Of a stretch of 64,000 nucleotides of DNA, positions 48,464-56,515 are shown one piece after another. The translations under genes were made by a program, and so were the position numbers. The number at the start of each line of letters is the position of its first letter. The first letter of the stretch is position 1. The notes under the pieces were generated by a model, which made no database searches, was not told the DNA's origin, and saw nothing but the letters and a program-made list of their open reading frames with translations. Origin of the DNA: JALHFZ01 sp963674625 (GTDB lineage: Bacteria; Synergistota; Synergistia; Synergistales; Aminobacteriaceae); the NCBI GenBank assembly GCA_963674625.2, contig CAXXXO010000003.1, forward strand, positions 1 through 64,000. The letters are read 5' to 3'.

Positions 48464-49210
48464 ATGAGTGAAGTCAAGGTCTATGCCCGGCCGACGAGCT
48501 GGATGCCCGACATCAGCAGCCATTACTGCCCCGGCTGCGGCCACGGAATTGCCCACCGCCTCGTCTGTGAAACCATCGACGAGCTCGGAATTCAGAACGA
48601 CACCATCGGCGTTGCCCCCGTGGGATGCGCCGCCATGATCTACGACTACATGAACACCGACTACTGCGAGGCTCCCCACGGACGGGCACCTGCAGTGGCC
48701 ACGGGGCTGAAGACCGTTCGTCCCGATAAGATCGTCTATACCTACCAGGGAGACGGCGACCTGGCCTCCATCGGCATGGCGGAGATCGTCCATGCGGCGA
48801 ACCGGGGACAGAACATCACGGTCGTCTTCATCAACAACGCCATCTACGGAATGACGGGCGGCCAGATGGCCCCCACGACCCTTCTCGGCCAGAAGGCCAC
48901 CACTTGCCCCCTCGGAAGGGACGAGAAGGTGAACGGATACCCCATCCGGGTCAGCGAAATGCTCGCCACCCTTCCCGCACCGGGATATATCGCCCGGGTC
49001 TCCGTGGCCCAGCCGAAGTATACCGTCAAGGCGAAGGCCGCGATCAAAAAAGCTTTTCAGAACCAGGTCGACGGAAAAGGATTCTCTCTTGTGGAAGTGC
49101 TCTCGTCGTGCCCAACCAACTGGGGAATGCGGCCTGTGGAGGCCTTTGACTGGCTCATCGCCTCTATGATGCCCTATTATCCCCTTGGTACCTTCAAGGA
49201 TTTCGAATAG
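48464..49210 (+). CDS. 2-oxoacid:ferredoxin oxidoreductase, beta (TPP-binding) subunit
   Basis: A 248-residue subunit with CPGCGHGIAHRL near the N terminus and the TPP motif GDGDLASIGMAEIVHAA ending in NNAIYGMTGGQ. Start ATG follows AAAGGAGGG, 16 bases after the alpha gene. Together with alpha it forms the active site; further cysteines (PVGCAAM, TTCPLG) may help bind a cluster, as in related enzymes. Confidence 0.93.
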   Translation: MSEVKVYARPTSWMPDISSHYCPGCGHGIAHRLVCETIDELGIQNDTIGVAPVGCAAMIYDYMNTDYCEAPHGRAPAVATGLKTVRPDKIVYTYQGDGDLASIGMAEIVHAANRGQNITVVFINNAIYGMTGGQMAPTTLLGQKATTCPLGRDEKVNGYPIRVSEMLATLPAPGYIARVSVAQPKYTVKAKAAIKKAFQNQVDGKGFSLVEVLSSCPTNWGMRPVEAFDWLIASMMPYYPLGTFKDFE

Positions 49211-49227
49211 GAAAGGGGGAGAAGAGG

Positions 49228-49785
49228 ATGCCATTTTTCAAAACCCTTCTCGCCGCCGGTTTCGGAGGCCAGGGCGTCATGGTGCTGGGACAGCTCGTGG
49301 CCTACACGGGTATTGAAGAGGGACGGCATGTCACCTGGATCCCCTCCTACGGTCCCGAGATGCGGGGAGGGACTGCCAACTGCGGCGTGGTTCTCTCCGA
49401 GGAGGAGATAGGATCCCCCGTGGTGGACAACGCCGATGTCCTCGTCATCATGAACCAGCCTTCCCTGTCGAAATTTCTCGACCGGGTGAAAAAGGGTGGA
49501 ATCCTTGTCTATAACAGCGATCTCGTTGAATATGACAACAGCAGACCCGATGTTTCGGCCATAGGGGTTCCCGCCTCGTCGACAGCCCTTGAACTGGGCA
49601 GCGACAAGATCGCGAACATCATTCTCCTCGGAGCCATTGTCGAGGCCAGCGGCATCGTCGACAACGACGTATGCATTGAGACGATCAAGGAAAAACTCGG
49701 GAAAAAGAAGCCGAAATTCCTTCCCATGAACCTCGAGGCTTTCGAGAGGGGCAGAGAGGCAGCCAGGGAAGCTCTTCCGAAATAG
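49228..49785 (+). CDS. 2-oxoacid:ferredoxin oxidoreductase, gamma subunit
   Basis: A 185-residue subunit (pyruvate-ferredoxin oxidoreductase gamma domain) with AGFGGQGVMVLGQ, the conserved PSYGPEMRGGTANC loop and a NMEAF-like end (NLEAFERGREAA). Start ATG 49228 follows GGGGGAGAAGAGG. It completes the enzyme set. The next gene starts 17 bases later. Confidence 0.93.
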   Translation: MPFFKTLLAAGFGGQGVMVLGQLVAYTGIEEGRHVTWIPSYGPEMRGGTANCGVVLSEEEIGSPVVDNADVLVIMNQPSLSKFLDRVKKGGILVYNSDLVEYDNSRPDVSAIGVPASSTALELGSDKIANIILLGAIVEASGIVDNDVCIETIKEKLGKKKPKFLPMNLEAFERGREAAREALPK

Positions 49786-49802
49786 GCGGCGAACGTAAAG
49801 TC

Positions 49803-50336
49803 ATGGACAACGCCGAGAAAATGATCTCGACCCACAGGGCCTACCGGGGGAAGATACTGAACCTTCGAATCGACAAGGTTGAAACTCCCGACGGGAAAAA
49901 GGTGATCCGGGAAGTGGTGGAGCATGAACCTGCCGTGGGGATACTTCCGGTCACATCGGACGGATCCGTGCTTCTGATCCGGCAGTTCCGGTATGCCCTG
50001 GGGCAGGAAATTCTCGAGATCCCCGCGGGGATCGTCGACGAAGGGGAGGATTTCCTCTCCGCCGCCAGAAGAGAGCTGCAGGAGGAGATCGGGTACTATC
50101 CGGGAACTCTCGAGGAGATGGGCAGAATGTATAATTCTCCCGGCTTCTGCACTGAGATGCTCATCCTCTTCCTCGCCTCCGATCTGAGGCCGTCGAAACT
50201 GGACCATGACGACGACGAGTTCATCGAGACCGTTTCAATCCCCGCGGAGGAGATCGCCTCCCTTCTCGCCGACGGGAAGATCATCGACGGAAAGACATTC
50301 TCTGCCCTTTCGTGGTATCTCGCTTTTCGGGGATAA
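49803..50336 (+). CDS. nudF: ADP-ribose pyrophosphatase (Nudix, NudF type)
   Basis: Hydrolyses ADP-ribose and similar nucleotide sugars. 177 residues. It has the NudF N-terminal beta part (GKILNLRIDKVETPDGK), VLLIRQFRYALGQEILEIPAG and the Nudix box G-x5-E-x7-REL-x-EEIG read as GIVDEGEDFLSAARRELQEEIGY. YNSPGFCTEMLILFLA is the usual continuation. It is the last gene before a terminator. Confidence 0.92.
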   Translation: MDNAEKMISTHRAYRGKILNLRIDKVETPDGKKVIREVVEHEPAVGILPVTSDGSVLLIRQFRYALGQEILEIPAGIVDEGEDFLSAARRELQEEIGYYPGTLEEMGRMYNSPGFCTEMLILFLASDLRPSKLDHDDDEFIETVSIPAEEIASLLADGKIIDGKTFSALSWYLAFRG

Positions 50337-50365
50337 GCGGACCAGTCTGTTTGATTTTGTATCCG

Positions 50366-50392
50366 GGGGCCGGTGTTTCCGGCCCCTTTTTT
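50366..50392 (+). terminator. Rho-independent terminator after the Vor-nudF unit
   Basis: GGGGCCGG and CCGGCCCC with a TGTTT loop, followed by six T residues. It closes the long plus-strand housekeeping run. Confidence 0.93.
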
Positions 50393-50411
50393 GTGCTATC
50401 ATGTCACTATT

Positions 50412-51308
50412 ATGGAATTATGGGACATAGACTCCGCCATCGAAAATTTCTCCTCCTACCTGCTCTACGAAAGGGGCCTGAGCGCGAACACGGCTTCGGC
50501 CTACAGCTGCGATCTCCGGGAGTGGAAGGCCTTCTGCGATTCCATCCATGAGTCTTCCTTTCCACCGACGGAAAATCTGATCCATCGCTTCCAGGAGCAT
50601 CTCGCCCGGGGGCCGAAGAGCAAGTCATCCCGGCAGCGCACCATGGCGGCCCTGAGGTCGTGGATGCGCTTTCTTTCCCTTGAGGAAGCCCTTCCCACCG
50701 ACTTTCCTCTCCCATCCCTGCCGTCGAAGGAGCGAAGGCTTCCCCACATTCTCGGCGAAGGAGAAGTGGAGCGGCTTCTTTACAGCTGCTCCGGCGAAGC
50801 ACCCCTCGACCTCCGGGACCGGTCCCTTTTCGAAACCGCCTACGGATGCGGCCTGCGGGCGAGCGAGCTGTGCTCCCTTCAGACCGAAAGCCTGGATTTT
50901 TCCTCCCGCACAGTCCGGGTTATGGGGAAAGGGCAGAAGGAGCGAATGGTCCCCTTTCTCGGAGAGGCCGCTCTTCGAATGAAAAAATACCTTGAGGAGG
51001 GGCGACCTCTTCTCGTAAAAGATGCGGAGGAAAAGACCCTTTTCCTTTCCCGTAACGGCAGAGGGCTCAACCGGGAGGACGTCTGGCGTCTTCTCAAGAA
51101 AAGAGGGGCGGAAGCAGGGCTCTCTCCCTCTCGGCTCTACCCCCACATTCTCCGCCACAGTTTCGCAACCCACCTTCTCCGCCGGGGGATGGACCAGCGG
51201 ACCCTCCAGGAGATTCTCGGCCATTCCTCCATCGCCACCACGGAAAAATACCTTCACTTTGACCTCGAGCTCCGGGACGTTTATGATAGGGCCCATCCCC
51301 GGGCGTAA
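50412..51308 (+). CDS. Tyrosine recombinase, XerC/XerD type
   Basis: Site-specific recombinase of 298 residues. ATG 50412 follows the terminator closely and has little ribosome-binding site. The N-terminal core-binding domain (FSSYLLYERGLSANTASAY) and all catalytic residues are present: Arg in GCGLRASELC, His-x-x-Arg in HILRHSFATHLL, and His and the nucleophile Tyr in LGHSSIATTEKYLH. Length and completeness indicate a chromosome-dimer resolution enzyme rather than a phage integrase. XerC and XerD cannot be told apart by eye. Confidence 0.92.
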   Translation: MELWDIDSAIENFSSYLLYERGLSANTASAYSCDLREWKAFCDSIHESSFPPTENLIHRFQEHLARGPKSKSSRQRTMAALRSWMRFLSLEEALPTDFPLPSLPSKERRLPHILGEGEVERLLYSCSGEAPLDLRDRSLFETAYGCGLRASELCSLQTESLDFSSRTVRVMGKGQKERMVPFLGEAALRMKKYLEEGRPLLVKDAEEKTLFLSRNGRGLNREDVWRLLKKRGAEAGLSPSRLYPHILRHSFATHLLRRGMDQRTLQEILGHSSIATTEKYLHFDLELRDVYDRAHPRA

Positions 51309-51341
51309 GACGCCCCCAGGAAAAGGACGTGAAAATTACCC

Positions 51342-52169
51342 ATGCAGAACAAGGTATCTGAAGGGATCGCCTTTCTTTCGGCTCTGGTGAAAGATCCTCC
51401 CGCCGCCCTCGTGGTTCTCGGTTCGGGACTGGGATCCTTCGCCGATTCCCTCGAGAATAAAACCGTCATCCCCTACGGGGACATTCCTCACTGGCCCCTC
51501 TCCACTGCGCCGGGTCATGCCGGAAGACTGGTCTTCGGCGAGCTCGCCGGCCTGTCCCTTGCGGTCATGCAGGGAAGGGTGCACTACTACGAAGGGTACT
51601 CCATGGAGGACCTGATTTACCCCGTGCGGGTCTTCGGCCAGTGGGGAACGAAAATCTACATGGCCACGAACGCTTCAGGGGCCGTAGACCAGTCCCTCTC
51701 CCCCGGAGACCTGGTGCTTCTGACGGATCACATTAACTTTATGGGGGCGAACCCCCTCCGGGGACCGGACACCCCCCGATGGAACCCCCGGTTTCCCGAC
51801 ATGACCACCTGCTACAGCAAAGAACTGACAGAATGTGCGGAAAAGGCCGCCGGGAAACTCGGCATCCCCCTGAAAAAAGGAGTGTATATCGCCTTTTCCG
51901 GGCCTTCCTTCGAGACGCCGGCGGAGATCCGTATGGCCCGGATTCTTGGTGCGTCCGTTGTGGGCATGTCCACCGTTCCCGAGGTGATCGCGGCCAATGC
52001 CATGGGAATGAAGGTCTGCGCCGTCTCGTGCGCGGCGAATTACGCCGCGGGGATCACAAGCGAAGCCCTCAGCGGAGAGGAAGTGATCCGGGAGATGGAG
52101 AAGACCTCCGGCAAACTCGTCGCTCTACTGAAAGAATTTTTCCTGGAGGTTCAGAAAAGCCATGTTTGA
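51342..52169 (+). CDS. punA: Purine nucleoside phosphorylase (trimeric type)
   Basis: Phosphorolyses guanosine, inosine and deoxy forms. 275 residues. Motifs: VLGSGLGSFAD, the phosphate loop GHAGRLVFG, QGRVHYYEGY, ATNASGAVD, GPSFETPAEIR (purine-binding Glu) and MSTVPEVIAANAMG, then SCAANYAAGI supplying the Asn. It overlaps the pyrimidine phosphorylase gene by 8 bases. Methylthioinosine cleavage, linking to mtaD and mtnA, is a possible extra role that the sequence does not prove. Confidence 0.94.
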   Translation: MQNKVSEGIAFLSALVKDPPAALVVLGSGLGSFADSLENKTVIPYGDIPHWPLSTAPGHAGRLVFGELAGLSLAVMQGRVHYYEGYSMEDLIYPVRVFGQWGTKIYMATNASGAVDQSLSPGDLVLLTDHINFMGANPLRGPDTPRWNPRFPDMTTCYSKELTECAEKAAGKLGIPLKKGVYIAFSGPSFETPAEIRMARILGASVVGMSTVPEVIAANAMGMKVCAVSCAANYAAGITSEALSGEEVIREMEKTSGKLVALLKEFFLEVQKSHV

Positions 52170-53478
52170 CATGCTTTCCTTCATAGAGACGAAGCGGGAG
52201 GGAGGAGAGTCCACTCCGGGGGAAATGCGTTCCTTCACGAAAGAGTTTTCCTCGGGCCGCATTCCCGACTACCAGGCTGCGGCCTGGCTCATGGCCGTCT
52301 GCTTCAAAGGTTTGACCGACGGGGAGCTGAGGGAGTTCACCCTCGCCCTCGCCGACTCGGGAAGCAGAATTTCCTTCGGGAAGGATCTTTTCCTCGTGGA
52401 CAAGCACAGCACCGGAGGGGTGGGGGACAAGATCACCCTCGTCCTGGTACCTCTCGCCGCCGCCTGCGGCCTCTCCGTGGCAAAGCTTGCCGGACCCGGA
52501 CTTGGCTTTACCGGGGGAACGGTGGACAAACTGGCCGCCATTCCCGGTTTCCGCACCCACCTGACCGCCGGAGAGTTCCGCGAACAGGTCAAACGGATAG
52601 GGTGCGCCGTGTCGGGGCATTCGGAAGACCTCGCCCCGGCGGAAGGAAAATTTTATGCCCTCCGGGATGTGACGGGGACAGTTTCGTCCCTCCCCCTCAT
52701 CTGCAGCAGCATCGTGAGCAAGAAACTCGCCGGAGGAGCCGACGCCTTCGTCTTCGACGTCAAATGCGGCAGCGGCGCCTTCATGAAAACCCGAAGAGAG
52801 GCGGAGGCCCTCGCCGAAACCCTTGTCTCCCTTTCCCGTTCCCTCGGAAAGAAAAGCGCCGCCCTCGTGACGGACATGGACCAGCCCCTCGGGGAATGGA
52901 TCGGAAACGCCGCCGAAGTTATCGAGGCCGTGGATGTCCTTCAGGGGAAGGGACCTGCAGACGTCCGGGAACTCTCCCTGAAGCTTGCGGCAAGAATGCT
53001 TTCCCTTGCGGGACGGGGGACGGCGGAAGAGGGGGAGCGTCTGGCGGAAGAGAAGCTTGCCGGCGGAGCGGCCCTTGAAAAGTTCAAAGAGTTCGTCCGG
53101 GCTCAGGGCGGTGACGAAGGAGCCGCGGAAGATCCCCGGTCTGTCCTCTCCCTTGCCTCCGGCAGGATGATCTTAAGGGCCGAAAAAGACGGGACGGTGG
53201 AGTCCGTCGATGCCCGGTCAGTCGGAGAGGGCGTGAAGCGCCTGGGAGGCGGAAGGCAGTCCCTGGGAGAATCCATCGATCTTTCCGTCGCCGTGCGCCT
53301 CTGCCGGAAGAGGGGAGACCGGGCACAGGAGGGCGACCCCCTTCTCGAGATCCGCTATTCATCGGAAGAAAAGCTCGAAGAGGCCCTTCCCTGCTTCCGG
53401 CGGGCCCTTCTTCTCTCCTCCGGGAGCAATGAAAAAAGCACTGCCGAAAGGAGCGTCGTTCTTGAAACTATCGAATGA
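52162..53478 (+). CDS. pdp: Pyrimidine-nucleoside phosphorylase
   Basis: Cleaves thymidine, uridine or deoxyuridine. 438 residues, of the Pdp/DeoA family. ATG 52162 follows GGAGG. Signatures: the phosphate site DKHSTGGVGDK, PGLGFTGGTVDKLAAIPGF, ALRDVTGTVSSLPLICSSIVSKKLA (core RDVTGTVSSLPLI) and DVKCGSGAFMKT. The 438 residues are nearer to DeoA and Pdp than to AMP phosphorylase. Coupled with punA for nucleoside salvage. Confidence 0.93.
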   Translation: MFDMLSFIETKREGGESTPGEMRSFTKEFSSGRIPDYQAAAWLMAVCFKGLTDGELREFTLALADSGSRISFGKDLFLVDKHSTGGVGDKITLVLVPLAAACGLSVAKLAGPGLGFTGGTVDKLAAIPGFRTHLTAGEFREQVKRIGCAVSGHSEDLAPAEGKFYALRDVTGTVSSLPLICSSIVSKKLAGGADAFVFDVKCGSGAFMKTRREAEALAETLVSLSRSLGKKSAALVTDMDQPLGEWIGNAAEVIEAVDVLQGKGPADVRELSLKLAARMLSLAGRGTAEEGERLAEEKLAGGAALEKFKEFVRAQGGDEGAAEDPRSVLSLASGRMILRAEKDGTVESVDARSVGEGVKRLGGGRQSLGESIDLSVAVRLCRKRGDRAQEGDPLLEIRYSSEEKLEEALPCFRRALLLSSGSNEKSTAERSVVLETIE

Positions 53479-54406
53479 CCGGCTGAAAAACCGGATTGCC
53501 ATCGCCTTTGCCCTGCTGCTGCTGCTGGCGGCACCTACCCTTGCCGGGGCCTTTGTGAACCTTCAGTATCCTTCCGCCGCAGGGATCGGCAGACCCTTCG
53601 CCATCCGCCTCACCTCACCGGAGATCCTCGAAAGTGCGTCGGTGGAGTGGCAGGGGAGAACCGTTCCGCTGGAAATTTCCCAGTGGAACGGCAAATACGT
53701 AGCCGTAGGTCTCTTCGGAAGCTCCGTGGCCAAAACCCGTCCGGGGGTCCATACCATGACCCTCTCCCTCAAGACGCCCGGCGGAGCGGCGGAGCGCAGG
53801 GTCTCCGTCAGTCTCCGCCAGGTGAAGTACAAGGAGGATCATCTCACCCTCCCCGAAAAGATGGTGACCCCCCCTTCAGAAGTGCTTGCTAAAATAGCCG
53901 AAGACCGGAAGGCGACCTCAAAAGCCCTCTCCGCCCAGACACTGGCAAGGGAGTGGGGCCTGCCCCTTCATCGCCCCGTGGGAGGGATCGTCACAAGCCC
54001 CTACGGCCGGCGGAGGATTCTGAACGGGAAACCCAGAAGTCCCCATGGCGGCATGGATTTCCGTGCGATGGAGGGCACTCCCGTGGAGGCGGCCCTTCCC
54101 GGAATCGTCATTCTCACCGGGGACCATTATTATGCCGGCAACAGCGTCTACGTGGACTCCGGCGGAGGAGTGATCTCCCATTATTTTCATCTGAAAAGCA
54201 TTGCCGTGAAAGAGGGCGAGCGGATAGCGGCGGGACAGGTCGTGGGAGAAAGCGGAATGACCGGAAGGGCCACCGGGCCCCATCTTCATTTCGGCCTTTC
54301 CCTCTCGGGGCAGATGGTCGACCCGGAGCCGCTTTTTTCGCTCACCATCGCCGAACTGCTGGAAAAAACGGCCTTTCTCCGAATAGAGACGAAGGGAGGA
54401 AACTGA
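53462..54406 (+). CDS. M23 family metallopeptidase (LytM domain)
   Basis: Exported murein endopeptidase or LytM-type activator. TTG 53462 lies after AAAGGAG; an ATG at 53429 is upstream in frame, but deeper inside the previous gene. 314 residues: signal peptide (IAIAFALLLLLAAPTLAGA), a beta-rich middle domain, then the LytM domain with SPYGRRRILNGKPRSPHGGMDF (H-x3-D in HGGMD), SHYFHLKSI and the HLHFG motif. All zinc ligands are present, so it should be active. Confidence 0.92.
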   Translation: MKLSNDRLKNRIAIAFALLLLLAAPTLAGAFVNLQYPSAAGIGRPFAIRLTSPEILESASVEWQGRTVPLEISQWNGKYVAVGLFGSSVAKTRPGVHTMTLSLKTPGGAAERRVSVSLRQVKYKEDHLTLPEKMVTPPSEVLAKIAEDRKATSKALSAQTLAREWGLPLHRPVGGIVTSPYGRRRILNGKPRSPHGGMDFRAMEGTPVEAALPGIVILTGDHYYAGNSVYVDSGGGVISHYFHLKSIAVKEGERIAAGQVVGESGMTGRATGPHLHFGLSLSGQMVDPEPLFSLTIAELLEKTAFLRIETKGGN

Positions 54407-54410
54407 CGCC

Positions 54411-54905
54411 ATGGATGGGAAACTACCTTTTCCTGCCCAGTATGTTTTCTGCTTTCTTTTTCAGAATGAAAGAGTGCTCCTTGTGAAGCGTCTCAGTCCT
54501 CCCTGGTGCGGAAGCATCACGGTTCCCGGCGGAAAAAGAGAGCGGGGAGAGACGCCCCTCGAGGCCTGCGTCCGGGAGGTGCAGGAGGAGACGGGGCTGG
54601 GAGCCGCGTCGCTGCGCCTTCGGGGAATAGCCCACATCACGTCGGACGACCGGGAGGCCACGGCCTGGTATTATTCTTCCTCCCGATGGGAAGGGGACCT
54701 GCGGGGAAGCGAAGAGGGCCTTCCCTTCTGGGCAGACCGGGAAGAGAGCCTCCTCCTTCCCGAAGTGAACCCCTTCTACTCTCTGCTCGCCCCCCGGATA
54801 CTGGATGAATCTTCTCCTCTCTTCGAGGCGAAGATATCCTCCGACGACACCTGTATCCTGGCCTCGTCCTTCGCGGATCTCCGGAGAGGGGAGGAGCCTT
54901 CATGA
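54411..54905 (+). CDS. Nudix hydrolase (MutT-like)
   Basis: A 164-residue protein with the complete Nudix box GGKRERGETPLEACVREVQEETGL. The N terminus (QYVFCFLFQNERVLLVKR) and WCGSITVPGG resemble 8-oxo-dGTP diphosphatases. The exact substrate is unknown. It starts 4 bases after the M23 gene and overlaps the next by 4. Confidence 0.85.
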   Translation: MDGKLPFPAQYVFCFLFQNERVLLVKRLSPPWCGSITVPGGKRERGETPLEACVREVQEETGLGAASLRLRGIAHITSDDREATAWYYSSSRWEGDLRGSEEGLPFWADREESLLLPEVNPFYSLLAPRILDESSPLFEAKISSDDTCILASSFADLRRGEEPS

Positions 54906-55582
54906 AAAAAGGGCTTTTCTGCCTCCTGCTTTTTCTTGTCTGGGCCTCTTCCGCCCAGGCCGAATCTCTCAAAGAGGCCTACGGGCCTAAAATTTCGGAA
55001 TATTTCAGCGAGAAGATCCCCTCCAAAAGCATTCTTCCCGTCCTGGAGGGGACGGAAGAAGAGCTCCGGAGCGGAAAAATACCGAAGCTGACCCTCTGCA
55101 TCGAGGATGCCCCTGTGGAAGGAGTTCTCTACGACCGGCTTCTGCTCGTCCTCAGAGATGTGCTTTTCACGGTTGACGCCGGTGGGGTGCATCTCCACTC
55201 CTACAGTGAATGCACCCTTTCGGGAAGCATCCCCGGCGTGTCCTTTCGCGAAACCCTCGAGAAAAACATGCCCCGCTTCACCTTCACCGAACTGGAGCTT
55301 CAAAATGGCACGGTCATGGTGAAGGGCGTCTACGAGCGCAAAATGACCTTCACAGTGAGGGCTCTTCTTCGCCTGAGGGGAAAATATGTCATCGAGAAGA
55401 ACGGAAAGGCGACGATCCGTTTCGACGAATCGACAAACGACAACGCCCTGATATCGGCTGCCGACGTAGGCCGCGCCCTTGCGAAAGCGGCTCCCGTACT
55501 CTCCTTTTCGTCTTTTTTCGGAAAACCCTCGGTGACGGAAGTCCGGGTCGATCACGGGATGGTCTGGTTCTCGGCGAAATAA
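54902..55582 (+). CDS. Exported DUF2993/LmeA-like protein
   Basis: A 226-residue protein with a clear signal peptide (GLFCLLLFLVWASSAQA). The body is beta-rich, with paired segments (VEGVLYDRLLLVLRDVLF and FTFTELELQNGTVMVKGVYER) resembling the DUF2993/LmeA fold, a lipid-binding tubular lipid-binding-like domain in diderms and actinobacteria. That resemblance is weak by eye. A periplasmic role in lipid handling is possible. A short hairpin follows it before selC. Confidence 0.5.
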   Translation: MKKGLFCLLLFLVWASSAQAESLKEAYGPKISEYFSEKIPSKSILPVLEGTEEELRSGKIPKLTLCIEDAPVEGVLYDRLLLVLRDVLFTVDAGGVHLHSYSECTLSGSIPGVSFRETLEKNMPRFTFTELELQNGTVMVKGVYERKMTFTVRALLRLRGKYVIEKNGKATIRFDESTNDNALISAADVGRALAKAAPVLSFSSFFGKPSVTEVRVDHGMVWFSAK

Positions 55583-55611
55583 ATGCCCAGAAAGGGCATG
55601 AGCAAATTTTT
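55583..55611 (+). terminator. Possible terminator upstream of selC
   Basis: ATGCCC and GGGCAT with an AGAAA loop, then GAGCAAATTTTT. The stem is only 6 bp and the T-run is displaced, so termination would be weak. Confidence 0.4.
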
Positions 55612-55613
55612 AC

Positions 55614-55642
55614 TGGACTTTTTCCCATAAGGGAAGTACAAT
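55614..55642 (+). promoter_or_regulatory. Promoter of selC
   Basis: TGGACT (55614-55619) and TACAAT (55637-55642) are 17 bases apart, and the tRNA starts 12 bases after the -10 box, which fits a dedicated tRNA promoter. Confidence 0.65.
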
Positions 55643-55654
55643 CTCACGTCAGGT

Positions 55655-55752
55655 GGAGGCGAATGTGTCCCGGTGGGCGCCCTGGACTTCAAATCCAGTG
55701 GGAGGCAGTATAGGCTGTCTCCGGTGGGTTCGATCCCCACACGCCTCCGCCA
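55655..55752 (+). tRNA. selC: Selenocysteine tRNA (anticodon UCA)
   Basis: A 98-base tRNA with encoded CCA. The acceptor strand GGAGGCG pairs with CGCCTCC; the discriminator is G. The anticodon arm CTGGACTTCAAATCCAG holds TCA, which reads UGA. A long variable arm (GGGAGGCAGTATAGGCTGTCTCC region, 55701-55724) and the GGTTCGATCC T-loop are present. Layout parallels the E. coli selC gene. The organism should therefore make selenoproteins, and SelA, SelB and SelD should be encoded elsewhere. No ORF nearby needs a UGA read-through. Confidence 0.95.
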
Positions 55753-55864
55753 GTTTTATTTCTCCCCTTTCGTCCCGAAACCCTCTGTATTTCCCCAGGA
55801 ACAGAACAGAAATCTTTCCATGATACAATATATTTCATTCTCCTCTTTCGGAGGTGCTGTCACC

Positions 55865-56515
55865 ATGGATTCATGGAAAATCGATGCCGAGCAGATGGTC
55901 CGGGATCAGATCATGGCAAGGGGCGTCACATGGGAGCCTGTGCTCGGGGCCATGATGTCGGTGCCGCGCCACCAGTTTCTTGAAAAGCCCCTCGACAAAA
56001 GCGCCTGGATCGACAGTCCCCTTCCCATCGGTGACGAACAGACCATTTCCCAGCCCTACATGGTGGCCCGAATGACGGAGCTTCTCGCCCCGGAGCCCGG
56101 TGACGCCGTCCTCGAGATAGGCACCGGATCCGGCTATCAGACAGCAGTACTCGCTGCCCTCGGGGCAAAAGTCGTGTCCATGGAACGGATTCGTTCCCTG
56201 GCCGAGCGGGCGAAGAAAAAACTCGACGAACTGGGATATTCGGCCACGGTGCTCTGGCATGACGGACGGGAGAAGCCCGAGGGGCTTGGCGGCTTCTCGG
56301 GAGTTATCGTCACGGCCGCAGTGGATTCCCTGGTTGAATGGTGGTCGAAAGCGCTTCTGCCGGGGGGACGGCTCGTCGCGCCCCTCCGGGTAGCCTCAGG
56401 GGGAGACCGGCTATTTCAGAGGATCAAAAAGGGAGAGGGGCTCTACGAAGACCGCTGGCACGAATACTGCCGTTTTGTCCCCCTTCTGAAGGGAAGAGAA
56501 GATGGGCATCCGTAA
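55865..56515 (+). CDS. pcm: Protein-L-isoaspartate O-methyltransferase
   Basis: Repairs isoaspartyl damage using SAM. ATG 55865 follows CGGAGGTG; upstream ATGs would exceed the family length. 216 residues with the PIMT motifs: DSPLPIGDEQTISQPYMVA, VLEIGTGSGYQTAVLA (SAM loop), the VSMERIRSLAERA acidic loop and VTAAVDSL, LLPGGRLVAPL. A TACAAT box at 55824-55829 may be part of its promoter, but no good -35 is seen. Overlaps queT by 14 bases. Confidence 0.94.
   Translation: MDSWKIDAEQMVRDQIMARGVTWEPVLGAMMSVPRHQFLEKPLDKSAWIDSPLPIGDEQTISQPYMVARMTELLAPEPGDAVLEIGTGSGYQTAVLAALGAKVVSMERIRSLAERAKKKLDELGYSATVLWHDGREKPEGLGGFSGVIVTAAVDSLVEWWSKALLPGGRLVAPLRVASGGDRLFQRIKKGEGLYEDRWHEYCRFVPLLKGREDGHP

Noticed and set aside
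50412..51308. Phage or integrative-element integrase
   Set aside because: Length, full catalytic set and housekeeping neighbours fit XerC/D; no attachment sites or phage genes are nearby.
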